Assembly (NCBI RefSeq): GCF_004005475.1
Contig: NZ_RZTZ01000022.1
Coordinates: 1-56,236 of the forward strand
Source of the DNA: Niallia taxi
GTDB taxonomy: Bacteria > Bacillota > Bacilli > Bacillales > Cytobacillaceae
DNA: 56,236 nt
Direction: 5' to 3'
The notes under the pieces were generated by a model, which was given only the letters and a program-made list of their open reading frames with translations, had not been told where the DNA came from and did not search any database. The translations under genes were made by a program, and so were the position numbers. Positions 10,842-20,627 of this stretch are shown here, piece after piece. The stretch's first letter is position 1. Each line of letters opens with the position of its first letter.

Positions 10842-10982
10842 AGTCAGTCACCACTTTTTTAGTATTCTTCAAACATCATCTATTTAAGCAGCGGCTGCCT
10901 TCAATAGATGTATGGATTATCAGCACTAAATATCATAACATACGAGCATTTGTAAGTGAAATCCAATGACCTCAGGCAAAGT

Positions 10983-11016
10983 AAAAAAAAGGGATGCACC
11001 ATGTGCATCCCTTTTT
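10983..11016. terminator. Terminator after ftsH (bidirectional shape)
   Basis: Hairpin GGGATGCA/TGCATCCC with a five-base loop (10991-11011), flanked by eight A on one side and five T on the other, so it can terminate on either strand. On the minus strand it closes the ftsH transcript before coaX. Confidence 0.9.
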
Positions 11017-11038
11017 GTAACAGCCCAATCACTGACGA

Positions 11039-12958
11039 TTAATCTTGTTTAGGCTCTTCATCTTCTTTTTTCATGTTGATGTTAACTTTCACATCATCAT
11101 TAGTGAAAGAGTCAGCTTTTTTTGTACGATCTGGAAGAACTCCATCCTTATAAAGGCTGTTGATTTGCTCTGCATCCAATGTTTCGATTTCTAACAATGT
11201 TTCAGCAATCAAGTTTAGTTTTTCCCTGTTTTCAGTTAAGATCGTTTTCGCTCTTTCATAGCTCTCTTTAATGATGCGTTGAATTTCCTGGTCAATATCG
11301 TAAGCAATAGCATCTGAATAGTTTTGCTCATTATTCAAATCTCTACCAAGGAACACTTGGCCTCCTTGCGCTTGGCCAAACTGAAGTGGTCCTAGCTTTT
11401 CACTCATTCCATATTCAGTAACCATTTTGCGTGCAATATTTGTTGCTCTTTGGAAGTCATTATGTGCACCAGTGCTGACTTCGCCAAAGACGATGTCTTC
11501 TGCCACACGACCACCAAGCAGACCAGTAATCTTATCTAATAACTCTTTCTTAGTCATTAGGAAGCGATCTTCTTTAGGAAGCATTACTGCATATCCTCCA
11601 GCTTGCCCCCTTGGTACGATAGTAACCTTGTGTACCATATCTGCTTCATCAAGAACAACCCCAATGATTGTATGACCAGCTTCATGATAGGCAACAATGT
11701 TTCTTTCCTTTTTAGAGATGACACGGCTTTTCTTAGATGGACCAGCGATAACACGATCTGTCGCCTCATCCATATCTTCCATATCAATCTTTTTCTTATC
11801 TGATCTTGCAGCAACAAGTGCTGCTTCATTCAATAGGTTTTCCAAGTCTGCACCTGAGAAACCTGGTGTACGCATTGCAATACTCTTTAAGTCAACAGAT
11901 GAATCTAATGGCTTATTGCGAGCATGTACACGTAATACAGCTTCACGGCCTGTTACATCAGGTCTGTCAACAGTGATCTGACGGTCAAATCGGCCTGGAC
12001 GTAATAACGCTGGGTCAAGAATGTCCGGTCGGTTAGTTGCAGCGATAATGATTATCCCTTCATTTGCACCAAACCCGTCCATTTCAACCAATAGCTGGTT
12101 CAAAGTTTGTTCACGCTCGTCATGGCCTCCGCCAAGACCTGCTCCACGCTGACGCCCTACAGCATCAATCTCATCTATAAAGATAATACATGGTGCATTC
12201 TTTTTCGCTGTTTCAAATAGGTCACGTACACGAGATGCACCGACCCCTACAAACATTTCTACAAAGTCAGATCCGCTGATGGAGAAGAATGGAACGCCTG
12301 CTTCACCTGCTACTGCTCTTGCAAGCAATGTTTTACCTGTTCCTGGAGGTCCATTAAGAAGGACACCCTTAGGAATTCTTGCGCCTAACTCAGCAAATTT
12401 CCTTGGATCTTTCAGGAATTCTACAACTTCCACTAGCTCTTGCTTCTCTTCATCCGCTCCTGCTACATCTTTAAAACGGACTTTCTTCTTCTCTTCATTA
12501 TAAAGCTTCGCTTTGCTCTTACCGAAGTTCATAACACGGCTGCCGCCGCCTTGAGCTTGGTTAAGCAAGAAGAAGAACAAGATGAATATAATGACAAAAG
12601 GAATAATAGAAGTAAAGAATGTCACCCAGCTGCTTGTTTCTTGTGCAGGAAGGACATCAATTTTTGATCCTTCTGTAGCCGCTTTATCAATACGGTTTTG
12701 AACAGTTTCATTATTCGTTACATAGGATACGAAGTATTCGTCCTTACTGTAAGAATCTAGCTGTCCTCGTAATTCTAAAACGCCTCGTTCTGGTTGCTGT
12801 GTAATGGAACTGACATCACCTGCTTCAAGGTGCTCAATCAGCTCGGTATACGATAATTGCTTGGTTGGTTCGTTATTTCCATTAAAGAAACTTACCACAC
12901 CAATAATTACTAAAAATATCAATAAATAAAAGATGGTATTACGGAAAATACGGTTCAT
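11039..12958 (-). CDS. ftsH: ATP-dependent zinc metalloprotease FtsH
   Basis: Membrane-anchored AAA protease that degrades unneeded or damaged membrane and regulatory proteins. Two N-terminal membrane segments (near residues 8-24 and 110-132) flank an extracytoplasmic domain. The AAA module follows, with Walker A GPPGTGKT (about 203), Walker [10 protein letters not shown] and the SRH segment RPGRFDRQ. The zinc site HEAGH lies in the last third. The C-terminal tail is acidic and charged. The 639 residues match B. subtilis FtsH closely. Start ATG with GGGAGGAGG upstream; sigma-A promoter present; terminator follows. Confidence 0.98.
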   Translation of the reverse strand: MNRIFRNTIFYLLIFLVIIGVVSFFNGNNEPTKQLSYTELIEHLEAGDVSSITQQPERGVLELRGQLDSYSKDEYFVSYVTNNETVQNRIDKAATEGSKIDVLPAQETSSWVTFFTSIIPFVIIFILFFFLLNQAQGGGSRVMNFGKSKAKLYNEEKKKVRFKDVAGADEEKQELVEVVEFLKDPRKFAELGARIPKGVLLNGPPGTGKTLLARAVAGEAGVPFFSISGSDFVEMFVGVGASRVRDLFETAKKNAPCIIFIDEIDAVGRQRGAGLGGGHDEREQTLNQLLVEMDGFGANEGIIIIAATNRPDILDPALLRPGRFDRQITVDRPDVTGREAVLRVHARNKPLDSSVDLKSIAMRTPGFSGADLENLLNEAALVAARSDKKKIDMEDMDEATDRVIAGPSKKSRVISKKERNIVAYHEAGHTIIGVVLDEADMVHKVTIVPRGQAGGYAVMLPKEDRFLMTKKELLDKITGLLGGRVAEDIVFGEVSTGAHNDFQRATNIARKMVTEYGMSEKLGPLQFGQAQGGQVFLGRDLNNEQNYSDAIAYDIDQEIQRIIKESYERAKTILTENREKLNLIAETLLEIETLDAEQINSLYKDGVLPDRTKKADSFTNDDVKVNINMKKEDEEPKQD

Positions 12959-12994
12959 CCCTTACCTCCTCCCACGGTAAACAAACTATATTGT

Positions 12995-13024
12995 ATAGTA
13001 ACATAGAAAATTGTGTAAATTCAA
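12995..13024 (-). promoter_or_regulatory. ftsH promoter
   Basis: Minus-strand -35 TTGAAT (13019-13024) and -10 TACTAT (12995-13000) with an 18-base spacer, about 37 bases before the ftsH start. Confidence 0.65.
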
Positions 13025-13065
13025 GAAATTACCCTCTTGAAAACGAAACTTCCCAGTTACTCCAC

Positions 13066-13614
13066 TTACTCGTTAGTGTTAGTATAAACTTCTGGTTTTA
13101 AAACGCCGATATAAGGCAAATTGCGGTATCTTTCTGCATAATCCAGACCGTAACCAACTACAAATTCATCTGGGACGATAAAACCAATGTAATCAGCTTG
13201 TAAATCTACTTTCCTTCCAGAAGGCTTATCAAGCAGTGTCACAATCTTGATTGATTTTGCTTTGCGATAGCGGAATAGTTCAACAAGATAGCTCAATGTC
13301 AAACCGCTGTCAATGATGTCTTCAAGAATAAGGATATCTCTACCCTCAACAGAAGTATCCAAATCCTTAAGGATTTTTACCTCACCTGAAGAAACAGTGG
13401 AATTTCCATAGCTTGATACATCCATGAAATCCATTTCAAGATATGTATCCATGCGTTTTAAAAGGTCAGCCATAAATGGCATTGCCCCTTTAAGCACCCC
13501 AATAGCCAAAGGAAACTTATCCTTGTAGTCCTCTGTCAATTGTTGTCCAAGGTCTTTAATCTTGCTTTGTAATTCTCCCTCAGAAATCAATATTTTTTCA
13601 ATATCATGTTTCAT
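13066..13614 (-). CDS. hpt: Hypoxanthine-guanine phosphoribosyltransferase
   Basis: Salvages hypoxanthine and guanine to IMP and GMP with PRPP. The PRPP-binding signature [14 protein letters not shown] is at about residues 95-109 and the base-contact region [15 protein letters not shown] near 150. The 182 residues are normal. It follows tilS by 22 bases, the conserved tilS-hpt-ftsH order of Bacillus; in B. subtilis the TilS-HprT pair also affects ftsH transcription, which I cannot test here. Confidence 0.95.
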   Translation of the reverse strand: MKHDIEKILISEGELQSKIKDLGQQLTEDYKDKFPLAIGVLKGAMPFMADLLKRMDTYLEMDFMDVSSYGNSTVSSGEVKILKDLDTSVEGRDILILEDIIDSGLTLSYLVELFRYRKAKSIKIVTLLDKPSGRKVDLQADYIGFIVPDEFVVGYGLDYAERYRNLPYIGVLKPEVYTNTNE

Positions 13615-13636
13615 TGCTTGTGTGCCCCCTAGAAGA

Positions 13637-15022
13637 TCATTGCTTTTTATATGTTATTAATAGATTATAACCACTATTCGCCTGCTTTAAAGAATAAACA
13701 GATTTTTTTAAACCTGGGAGCCATAAAATGTTATCGTTCCCATCTGTAACAATTGGCCAGCTGTCTCTCTCTTGCAGAGGAATCTTTGCATCGATGAATA
13801 TACTCTTTACTTTCTTCATCCCATCCATTCCTCTAACTTTTATCCTGTCTCCATTCCTCCTTGTTCTTATAACAATAGGTAATGTAATTAAATCAGAATC
13901 GACTATAATAGCATCTTCAGTCGCATATAGAGTGTTGCTAGTATATTCTACCCTAATATAATACCCATTTGGTAATAATATCTCTCCCGTTTTTAAAATT
14001 TCATAATAAAAGGGTGCATTTGGAGAAATGTTTAATTGAAAGTGTGCCAAATTGTAGGATTTGACTACCTTCAAACCTTCTGGGAGATCAATTTTTCCGG
14101 AAGAATGTGGATTTTGAAATAATGTAATTATTTGGTTAGTATGTATGGCGGATAATGAAGATATCTTCTCTTTATAGAGATAATTTAATATTAGATGAAT
14201 ACATCTTCTTTGTAAAGAAATAGCTATTGAGAGAAATGCTTCAATGTCAATGGTTATTTCATTTTCCTTCTGATTCTTTACAACTTGATCCCAAATGGTT
14301 TTTGTTGCCTCCATTAAAAAAGCCTCATCCTCGGCCGCTTCTTCGCTAAACCGTTGAAAATGCGCTGTGGCATTTGGGTTCTCTTTTTTCAAAAATGGAA
14401 GAACATGCTTTCGAAATCTATTCCTGCTGTAGACTTCCTTATCATTACTCGGATCTCTTCTAGGGAAAAGCATATACTTATTACAGTATTCCTCTATTTC
14501 CTGTTTTTCTAAACATAAAAATGGCCTAAATAAACTTCCTGGCCCAAACGGACGGCTGAAAGGTATTCCAGCTCTAGCCTTGGCACTGCTACCTCTAGTC
14601 AAGCGCATCAAAATCGTTTCCACCTGATCATCTCCATGATGTCCAAGAGCAAGGAAAGGAATCTCGTATTCATCCATTACTTCCTTGTAGAATGCATAAC
14701 GGTACTCTCTTGATGTCATTTGACCGTTTCTTCCTGTTTCCTCTATTATTGCCGGCATATTAATTTGTTTCCACTTGATAGGGATAGACCTATCTTTGCA
14801 AAAATCTTCAACAAATTTTGCCTCTTCCAGCGATTCCTCCCCTCTGAACATATGATCCACATGGGCAGCAATCACACTAATATTCCAAGTCGACTCCCTG
14901 CTCCATAGGAAATGGAGAAGGGCAAGGGAATCAGGTCCTCCAGATACGCCTACCAAAACTTTTTTCCCACTTAGAACTATTCCTTTTTTTCGTAAATACT
15001 CTTCTACCTTTTCTTCTAACAT
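13637..15022 (-). CDS. tilS: tRNA(Ile)-lysidine synthase
   Basis: Modifies C34 of tRNA-Ile(CAU) to lysidine so it reads AUA; an essential step for correct decoding. The N-terminal PP-loop ATP-pyrophosphatase motif SGGPDS is at residues 27-32. The catalytic NTD ends with the [17 protein letters not shown] block near residue 190. A C-terminal TilS domain ([19 protein letters not shown]) is also present. 461 residues, normal for Bacillus. AAGGAAG precedes the ATG. It heads a likely operon with hpt. Confidence 0.95.
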   Translation of the reverse strand: MLEEKVEEYLRKKGIVLSGKKVLVGVSGGPDSLALLHFLWSRESTWNISVIAAHVDHMFRGEESLEEAKFVEDFCKDRSIPIKWKQINMPAIIEETGRNGQMTSREYRYAFYKEVMDEYEIPFLALGHHGDDQVETILMRLTRGSSAKARAGIPFSRPFGPGSLFRPFLCLEKQEIEEYCNKYMLFPRRDPSNDKEVYSRNRFRKHVLPFLKKENPNATAHFQRFSEEAAEDEAFLMEATKTIWDQVVKNQKENEITIDIEAFLSIAISLQRRCIHLILNYLYKEKISSLSAIHTNQIITLFQNPHSSGKIDLPEGLKVVKSYNLAHFQLNISPNAPFYYEILKTGEILLPNGYYIRVEYTSNTLYATEDAIIVDSDLITLPIVIRTRRNGDRIKVRGMDGMKKVKSIFIDAKIPLQERDSWPIVTDGNDNILWLPGLKKSVYSLKQANSGYNLLITYKKQ

Positions 15023-15160
15023 AAAAAATACTTCCTTAATTTATCACTATTCTGCATAGTAACTTCTTATGACCTTTTTATGTATGCAGTCTGCTTATGT
15101 AAGAATAACATTTTTGAGAATGTAACACCAAGTGCTTTCCCTACTTTCATCAGACTTATA

Positions 15161-16177
15161 TCAGGTCAATTGTCCATAAATATATACAATATACAATAGT
15201 GATATGACAACGATTAAAAGAATAGATTCCAGATAGCCAGTCCTTTTTTTCTTTTTCGTTCTCTTTCCTTGTTGAGCTTGCACCCTTCCCTTTGTTCCAC
15301 TAGTACTAACAGCAGGGGATTTCGTTCTAATTGCTGTATTTGTGCTTGTCCTACATGCTGTCCTAGTTTCGTTTCCGCTTGAAAGCTGTATTAATTCCTT
15401 TCTCATTTCAACAGCACTTCTATAACGGCCTGTCAGTGCCTTTATAAGCACGTTTTCATATTGCACTAGCTCCCGTTTTTTTTGAATCATTATTTGAAGC
15501 TGTTTAAGACCTCCTTCTACTTTGTTGAATCTGTTAGGATAATAGATATTTATCATAATCATAGCAACCGCAAACAGGTCATACGAAGGTTCTGCCTTTC
15601 TTGAACCGAGTCCCCAATAGCCACGATCATAAAACTCTGTAAATTCCTTGATTGCTCTTCCAGTAATTGTAGTACCGCCAACGTCAATGCATCTTATTCT
15701 TGTTGGCGGCCCATTAATAATTAAGTTCTCGGGCTTTAAGTCACCAAATACCCAGTTATTTTCATGTAGCACCTGCAAATCCTTTAAAAGCTGAATCATT
15801 AGCACATTAATCCATGAATCATCCCTGTTCTCGATAAAGGATAGAAGATTAGGACCGTTTATATACTCCATGACATAAAAAGAAATAGTGCCGCTTGTTG
15901 TGTTCCAATCATCAACATCTATTAAAGAAGGTCCAAGGCTGTAACCTTGGACCTTAGCAAAAGATTTCAATACATTTACCTCTGAAATAATGGACATGCC
16001 ATTGTCACTTAGCTTTAAAGCCACTTTTCCGAGACTGGAATCTGCAAGAAAAACTGTGCCATTCGCGCCAAAACCAAGCTCTTTAATAATAGTATATTCC
16101 TTTTTATGCCATTTCCCTCTAATTACCGTTCCACGATTTATCTTAAATGGACTCTTCATAGAATTCATCATCGTCAC
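15161..16177 (-). CDS. yabT: Membrane-anchored Ser/Thr protein kinase YabT
   Basis: Hanks-type kinase with a C-terminal anchor. The P-loop GFGANGTV (35-42) and Lys55 of VALK are present. The catalytic loop is FGDLKPEN with Asp146 where most kinases have HRD, and DVG (165-167) replaces DFG; both variants resemble B. subtilis YabT from memory. A basic, low-complexity linker (about 265-315) rich in T, R and K leads to one membrane helix at the C-terminus. In B. subtilis YabT is a DNA-activated sporulation kinase that phosphorylates RecA; that role is inferred. Start taken as GTG, overlapping the yabS end by 35 bases; the ATG at 16171 is possible. Confidence 0.92.
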   Translation of the reverse strand: MTMMNSMKSPFKINRGTVIRGKWHKKEYTIIKELGFGANGTVFLADSSLGKVALKLSDNGMSIISEVNVLKSFAKVQGYSLGPSLIDVDDWNTTSGTISFYVMEYINGPNLLSFIENRDDSWINVLMIQLLKDLQVLHENNWVFGDLKPENLIINGPPTRIRCIDVGGTTITGRAIKEFTEFYDRGYWGLGSRKAEPSYDLFAVAMIMINIYYPNRFNKVEGGLKQLQIMIQKKRELVQYENVLIKALTGRYRSAVEMRKELIQLSSGNETRTACRTSTNTAIRTKSPAVSTSGTKGRVQAQQGKRTKKKKRTGYLESILLIVVISLLYIVYIYGQLT

Positions 16178-16880
16178 GTCTAATCAGACTCCTTAATGAA
16201 CGTTTTTGCTTAAAGTATTGGATAGCTTCCTTTAAAGCAGGACCTGTAGGAGTAATGCCTCCCGTTGTAAGCTTAGAGAAAATACTAGTTAATGATTCTA
16301 GACGTGGAGTCCAATCAAGCATTTTTTCGACATCTTTCTTTTTCCCGGGAAATACGAACACAGAATACCTGTTTTCACCTGACCTTGCATTCAAGCTTAA
16401 AGATAAATCAATCAGTGCTTCTTTAACTGTTGGGAGCTTATGCTTCATGCTTGCACTAGTATCAACTAAAACAAGTACTTCTAGTTCAACCGTTTCGCCG
16501 AGCTCATCCACAACCTCCATCACTTCTCCTCTTTTTTCCGGGGGCAAATCCTCCACCTTGCTTGCACTTCCTAATATTTGCTGTAATTCTTTATTTACAA
16601 CTCCCTGCAAGGTTTGCGTCATCGCTTTTTTTGTTACCATCTGAACTGTTTGAGCAAGCTGCTGTGCATAAACGACTTGGCTTACGCCACCACCAGAAAG
16701 AGCAATCTCCTCAATTTCCTTTAATCCGCGATCATCAATGATATCCTTTTCCATCACACCGATTACATTTACTGTAATACCTTGTTCATTTGCTAAGGCA
16801 GCCATCGCAATAGGGTCATTCCCTTGATTGGAGCAACCATCTGTAATGAGCAAAATTTGCTTTAATGTACCTGTCTTCAT
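16143..16880 (-). CDS. yabS: VWA-domain protein YabS
   Basis: Soluble protein of about 245 residues with two von Willebrand A-like signatures. One is LLITDGCSNQG near residues 11-20; the other is the metal-site motif DTSAS (140-144) with downstream Thr/Asp candidates. The biochemical role is unknown; the family sits beside spoIIE and yabT and is sporulation-associated in B. subtilis. The ATG at 16880 was chosen over the ATG at 16901 because a GGAGGGGAG site lies between them. It probably forms an operon with yabT, whose start lies inside its 3' end. Confidence 0.88.
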   Translation of the reverse strand: MKTGTLKQILLITDGCSNQGNDPIAMAALANEQGITVNVIGVMEKDIIDDRGLKEIEEIALSGGGVSQVVYAQQLAQTVQMVTKKAMTQTLQGVVNKELQQILGSASKVEDLPPEKRGEVMEVVDELGETVELEVLVLVDTSASMKHKLPTVKEALIDLSLSLNARSGENRYSVFVFPGKKKDVEKMLDWTPRLESLTSIFSKLTTGGITPTGPALKEAIQYFKQKRSLRSLIRRDDDEFYEESI

Positions 16881-16956
16881 TGTTTCTCCCCTCCATCTCA
16901 ATGATTAGTCCCATTTTCGACGGAAAGGAGAGCATTTATACCTCTAATTTATAGAA

Positions 16957-19434
16957 CTAGTTTGCTTTTTGATGAAATCCCCTCATTGGGATAGAAGACC
17001 ATTTCGGAATATTGTGATTAATTTGCGCAACAAGAACTGTCATATCGTCTTCAATAAGACCAGAACGTGAGCGAATCACTTCTTCCATAATAAGGTCAGC
17101 AACTTCCTGCGGGCTATCTGTCTTCAATTCTTTAATTTTTCTCTTCATCCACAGGTCAAAGTTTTCGACATGCTTCGGTCCTTCAAAAACGCCATCACTC
17201 ATCATAATTAACAGATCTCCTGCTTTTAACTGCTCACTGACTACATCTACATCAAACTCCTGAACAATCCCCATCGGCAGGTTGCTTGCCTGAATTTTAA
17301 TTACCTTTGATCCTCTTTTAATAAAGCTTGGTGTGGAACCAATCTTGAGAAACTTAGCATTTGCATTTTGCAAGTCAATCATGGCTAAATCTAAAGTTGC
17401 GAAAATTTCATCTGTTGTTCTTAGGGACAGTACAGAGTTGATTGATTTAATAGCAACCTGTTCCTCTATTCCAGACTGAAGTATTTTTTGGAGCAGCTGC
17501 AAAGTTTCTTCACTTTCTAAATGTGCTCTTTCGCCATTACCCATGCCGTCACTTATTGCCACAGCGTACTTTCCTAGCCCTAACTCTATTGTTGAATAGC
17601 TGTCCCCAGAAATAAAACCTCCATCCTTAGCAGCATGCGCTACACCAGTCTCAACCACAAATGCCTTCGCAGAACGGAAAGTAGCATGGCTATAATCCTG
17701 GCCGTATCCTGCACTCTCTTCTTTATTAACAATGATAGTTTCCTTTAAGATATCTGAAAGCATTGGTGCTATCAGCTTTTCACATTCTCCAAAGCCCGTA
17801 TTATATGGAATGGTTATATCTATATCCACATTCCCTTGCTCAAGACTGTAAATTTCCACATTTTCAATATGAATGCCAAAATCCTGAATCGCTTCAAGAA
17901 TAAGCTCCTCTTGCTTGTGATGATTTTCTCTTTCTCTCTGAATTTCCTTTGCAAAATCGCCCATAACCTCTGAAACTCCGAGCAATTGGTCTGCAACTAG
18001 CTTTCTGCTCTCCTGTACTTGTTTTTTCAGTTTTTGATTTGCCTGATATAATGTCAATTCTTGATGAATGGCATCTGTGACTTTTTTTGATCTAGTACAA
18101 TGCTTTTCCCATTCTCTTGAAAGTCCTAAAGAAATACTTCCGTCAGTCTCTGACATTTCTGTCATAATATCTTTCATATAATCATATGTTGTATTAAAGT
18201 TTCTTGCCCAGCAAGCTTCCTTTCTAAAGCATGTTTGACATGTTTTTTCTGTCACATTGCTTAAGAAATAATCGAGTTCTCTGTCTGAGTCATCTATATC
18301 ATTTGTTGTGCTTTTAGCAGAAAAACTGTTTGAAAGAGCCTCAAAGACTGTAGAAAATTGAGAAACCCTTTGTGCAGTAACATCACGCATTTTCCTCATG
18401 TATTGCTGCTGTTCCTGAGAAAATTCTGTAGTACCTGGAATATGCTTGGCTATTCGGGACGTCAAGAAAGACGGAGTTAACATAAATAGAAAAACAGAGA
18501 CGGTGGTTTCCATAAGAGATACTGACAATACCCCTCCGCCTTCTCCATACATACCAATTAGTAGAGTTGAAATATACAGTCCGAGTGCTACGCCTACCTT
18601 CCTGCCTTCCTTCAATAAACCACCAAGCAAACCAGAAAACGCAAGCAAGCTCATATGATAAAAGCTAGAAATACTGGCCAGACTAAATATCAAGCCTGTC
18701 ACAACTCCTACAGTAGAACCGATTGTTGCACCTGCTATAAATGCAAACAGAAGCACAAGATAGCGTGACATAATATGCTCAATCGACAAGTCATATATTG
18801 ACCATCCGATTGTTCCCGTCATAACAGAAGCAAGCATGATGATAAGACAAACAATTTCTTCTGTTTTTAAGGCTTGTCTCCTTTTGCTAATTGTCAGCAA
18901 TGGAAGGCTCTGCATAAATATCAATGTGAGAATATATCCTAAACTAGCTTCTACAAGTGCCATCATAGCTCCGTACATAGTAATAGTGTCTAATAAAATA
19001 TAAGATTCTGCCAAAGATCCTAGCAGTACAGTCGAAAGCACAAGCATCGGAACAAATGTATTCTCATTTCTCCTCCATTTGCTTAGGAGTTTATAGGCTA
19101 TGAGGAATAGAAACGCAAGTATGAAGCTAACAAAGGCCTCTTTCAAGGAAAGAGTTGCAGCTCCTCCAATCAGACCAACTAATGCTAATGGAGCTTTGTC
19201 CTTCCGCGTCAAGTAAACTGCTGCAAAGAAAGGGAGGACAAACGGTGTCAATGTCGCAAGTATCAGCGCTCTCCCTAAAAGAAAACCAATAACCAAAAGT
19301 ATATAGCCTTTGGCCAAAAAAAAGTTCTCTACTTTTGTATGGAATTTATGATAAATAACGCCAAATCCCTCTTTTGATTTGCCAAAGTCTACATCTGCAA
19401 TACCGTCGATAATATCCCTTTCCACTTTTTCCAT
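16957..19434 (-). CDS. spoIIE: Stage II sporulation protein E, serine phosphatase
   Basis: Bifunctional polar-septum protein: it associates with FtsZ and dephosphorylates SpoIIAA-P to release sigma-F in the forespore. About ten N-terminal membrane segments fill residues 30-330. A central coiled or linker region (CQTCFRKEACWARNF cysteine cluster) follows, then the PP2C domain with SGDSYS, ISDGMGNG and the C-terminal MMSDGVFEGP and DDMTVLV metal-site blocks. The ATG at 19434 is preferred to the TTG at 19443 because AGGGAG abuts that TTG. The promoter has the hallmark 21-base spacing of Spo0A-dependent genes. Confidence 0.98.
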   Translation of the reverse strand: MEKVERDIIDGIADVDFGKSKEGFGVIYHKFHTKVENFFLAKGYILLVIGFLLGRALILATLTPFVLPFFAAVYLTRKDKAPLALVGLIGGAATLSLKEAFVSFILAFLFLIAYKLLSKWRRNENTFVPMLVLSTVLLGSLAESYILLDTITMYGAMMALVEASLGYILTLIFMQSLPLLTISKRRQALKTEEIVCLIIMLASVMTGTIGWSIYDLSIEHIMSRYLVLLFAFIAGATIGSTVGVVTGLIFSLASISSFYHMSLLAFSGLLGGLLKEGRKVGVALGLYISTLLIGMYGEGGGVLSVSLMETTVSVFLFMLTPSFLTSRIAKHIPGTTEFSQEQQQYMRKMRDVTAQRVSQFSTVFEALSNSFSAKSTTNDIDDSDRELDYFLSNVTEKTCQTCFRKEACWARNFNTTYDYMKDIMTEMSETDGSISLGLSREWEKHCTRSKKVTDAIHQELTLYQANQKLKKQVQESRKLVADQLLGVSEVMGDFAKEIQRERENHHKQEELILEAIQDFGIHIENVEIYSLEQGNVDIDITIPYNTGFGECEKLIAPMLSDILKETIIVNKEESAGYGQDYSHATFRSAKAFVVETGVAHAAKDGGFISGDSYSTIELGLGKYAVAISDGMGNGERAHLESEETLQLLQKILQSGIEEQVAIKSINSVLSLRTTDEIFATLDLAMIDLQNANAKFLKIGSTPSFIKRGSKVIKIQASNLPMGIVQEFDVDVVSEQLKAGDLLIMMSDGVFEGPKHVENFDLWMKRKIKELKTDSPQEVADLIMEEVIRSRSGLIEDDMTVLVAQINHNIPKWSSIPMRGFHQKAN

Positions 19435-19469
19435 TTTACTCAACTCCCTATCAGGTATCGTTGCACATC

Positions 19470-19502
19470 ATTATAAAAGTTGTATTAGTAAAAGTTTGTC
19501 AA
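19470..19502 (-). promoter_or_regulatory. spoIIE promoter, Spo0A-type 21-base spacer
   Basis: Minus-strand TTGACA (19497-19502) and TATAAT (19470-19475) are consensus hexamers but 21 bases apart. The same unusual spacing is known for spoIIE of B. subtilis, where sigma-A polymerase depends on Spo0A-P. A partial Spo0A box (AGTCGAG, 19529-19535) lies just upstream, and the -35 itself overlaps a TGACAAA that is one mismatch from the box. Confidence 0.8.
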
Positions 19503-19535
19503 AAGAGCGGACAAGCTTTCATGTTTCTCTCGACT

Positions 19536-19765
19536 TGTTTCAATCAATTTCTTGAATTAGAACAAATTTCGCTAAAATAAAAACAGATTGTTTCCCCCAT
19601 TCTATTAACTATTAACTAGCTGCCGCCCTTTATACTGCTATAACTAACCTACCCTTAATACGATAATTCTCTGTTTTACCCTTTTTCAACATTTGTTCTA
19701 TTTCTGAGTCAATTTGTCAAAATATGAATTTTACGTCCAATTAATTCCCTCTCTAAAAAAACTAG
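19536..19765. other. Intergenic stretch between spoIIE promoter and tRNA promoter
   Basis: About 230 AT-rich bases with no open frame that has a ribosome site and no terminator-like hairpin. It separates the divergently arranged spoIIE and tRNA-Met promoters and could hold further weak Spo0A or AbrB binding sequence, but I see no defined element. Confidence 0.5.
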
Positions 19766-19794
19766 TTGACTTTTAACATAAAAGTTTGTAATAT
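19766..19794 (+). promoter_or_regulatory. tRNA-Met promoter
   Basis: Plus-strand -35 TTGACT (19766-19771) and -10 TAATAT (19789-19794) with a 17-base spacer, 31 bases before the tRNA. The hexamers are the same as those of the rRNA P2 promoter at 224-252. Confidence 0.8.
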
Positions 19795-19825
19795 ATAACT
19801 TGTGCTTATGACGCATTAAATACAT

Positions 19826-19899
19826 GGCGGTGTAGCTCAGCTGGCTAGAGCGTACGGTTCATACCCGTGAGGTCGGGGGTTCGATCCCCTCCGCCGCTA
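19826..19899 (+). tRNA. tRNA-Met (CAU), elongator type
   Basis: A 74-base cloverleaf: acceptor GGCGGTG, D-arm with AGCTCAGCTGGCTAGAGC, anticodon CAT at 19860-19862, T-arm GGGGG-TTCGATC-CCCTC, discriminator A at 19899. The anticodon stem lacks the three G-C pairs of an initiator, so it is the elongator. The 3' CCA is not encoded (the next bases are TCCA), so it must be added by a nucleotidyltransferase. It stands alone, has its own promoter and terminator, and runs opposite to spoIIE and yabR. B. subtilis has a Met-Glu pair at this locus; no tRNA-Glu is present here. Confidence 0.96.
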
Positions 19900-19905
19900 T
19901 CCATA

Positions 19906-19940
19906 AAGGACGATAGATTTATTCTATCGTCCTTTTTTGT
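19906..19940 (+). terminator. tRNA-Met terminator
   Basis: Stem AAGGACGATAG/CTATCGTCCTT with a seven-base loop (19906-19934), followed by a T run. It ends the single tRNA transcript. Confidence 0.93.
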
Positions 19941-19970
19941 TATATATATATTTTTTAAGAACAAACAAAA

Positions 19971-19998
19971 CAAAAAAGCAAGCCCTATTGGCTTGCTT
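19971..19998 (-). terminator. Terminator after yabR
   Basis: Perfect stem AAGCAAGCC/GGCTTGCTT with a five-base loop (19976-19998), then T residues on the minus strand. Together with the tRNA terminator it insulates the convergent tRNA and yabR transcripts. Confidence 0.92.
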
Positions 19999-20058
19999 AA
20001 GCTATGGGAATATATAAACGATAAACCCTGCTTTTATTTATAAAAATTCAGCAGCAAG

Positions 20059-20532
20059 TTACCCTCGTCTAGCGCCTCTTCCCCCGCGTTTAGACTCAGT
20101 ATTTCGTTTAAGAGAAGCTAACCGATCTTCACTGTCTTTTAAGAAACGGGCCACTTTTGATTCAAAGTTCTCTTTTGGAGCACGATTATCATGGTGCGAT
20201 TTCGTGTTGCGAGGTCTTGACGAGTTATTATTTGAATAGCCGCCTCTTGACTCTCTGCGATCTCCACGATCATTTGATCTTTCTGGTCGTTCCGGTCTAT
20301 CTTTAGCTTTTTTAATAGACAGGCCAATCTTGCCATCTTTCTCCACATTAATAACTTTCACTTCTACTTGGTCTCCGACCTTCAAGTGATCATTAATGTC
20401 TTTTACATAATTATCTGCGACTTCACTAATGTGAACTAGACCAGTTGCACCTTCTGGCAGTTCTACAAACGCACCAAAATTAGTAATTCCTGTTACCTTT
20501 CCTTGTAACTTGCTGCCTACTTCGATTGACAT
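20059..20532 (-). CDS. yabR: S1 RNA-binding domain protein YabR
   Basis: A single S1 OB-fold domain (residues 3-75, with GKVTGITNFGAFVELPEG and GLVHISEVADNYV) is followed by a long disordered, Arg/Gly/Asn-rich tail (about 78-157) ending KRGGRGARRG. It should bind RNA, probably ribosome-associated like its PNPase-S1-related paralogues; no specific target is known. At 157 residues it is longer than the roughly 130-residue B. subtilis YabR; the extra length lies in the RG-rich tail. Its strong promoter and own terminator make it a single-gene unit. Confidence 0.9.
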   Translation of the reverse strand: MSIEVGSKLQGKVTGITNFGAFVELPEGATGLVHISEVADNYVKDINDHLKVGDQVEVKVINVEKDGKIGLSIKKAKDRPERPERSNDRGDRRESRGGYSNNNSSRPRNTKSHHDNRAPKENFESKVARFLKDSEDRLASLKRNTESKRGGRGARRG

Positions 20533-20580
20533 AAAAAAGTTTTGCCTCCTTAAGGATATAAAAAATCGTACTTATATTAT

Positions 20581-20610
20581 ATTATACAAAATGAAAAAAA
20601 AGGGTGTCAA
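20581..20610 (-). promoter_or_regulatory. yabR promoter
   Basis: Minus-strand consensus TTGACA (20605-20610) and TATAAT (20581-20586) with an 18-base spacer, about 50 bases before yabR and right after divIC. Probably one of the strongest sigma-A promoters in the window. Confidence 0.85.
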
Positions 20611-20627
20611 TATAACTGTTGTCCTTA

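Noticed and set aside
11427-12667. Several open frames antisense or in other frames inside ftsH
   Set aside because: Shadows of a strongly conserved coding region; no ribosome sites or family matches.
15161-16880. yabT and yabS as a toxin-antitoxin or defence pair
   Set aside because: Both match the conserved sporulation neighbours of spoIIE; no toxin or nuclease domain is present.
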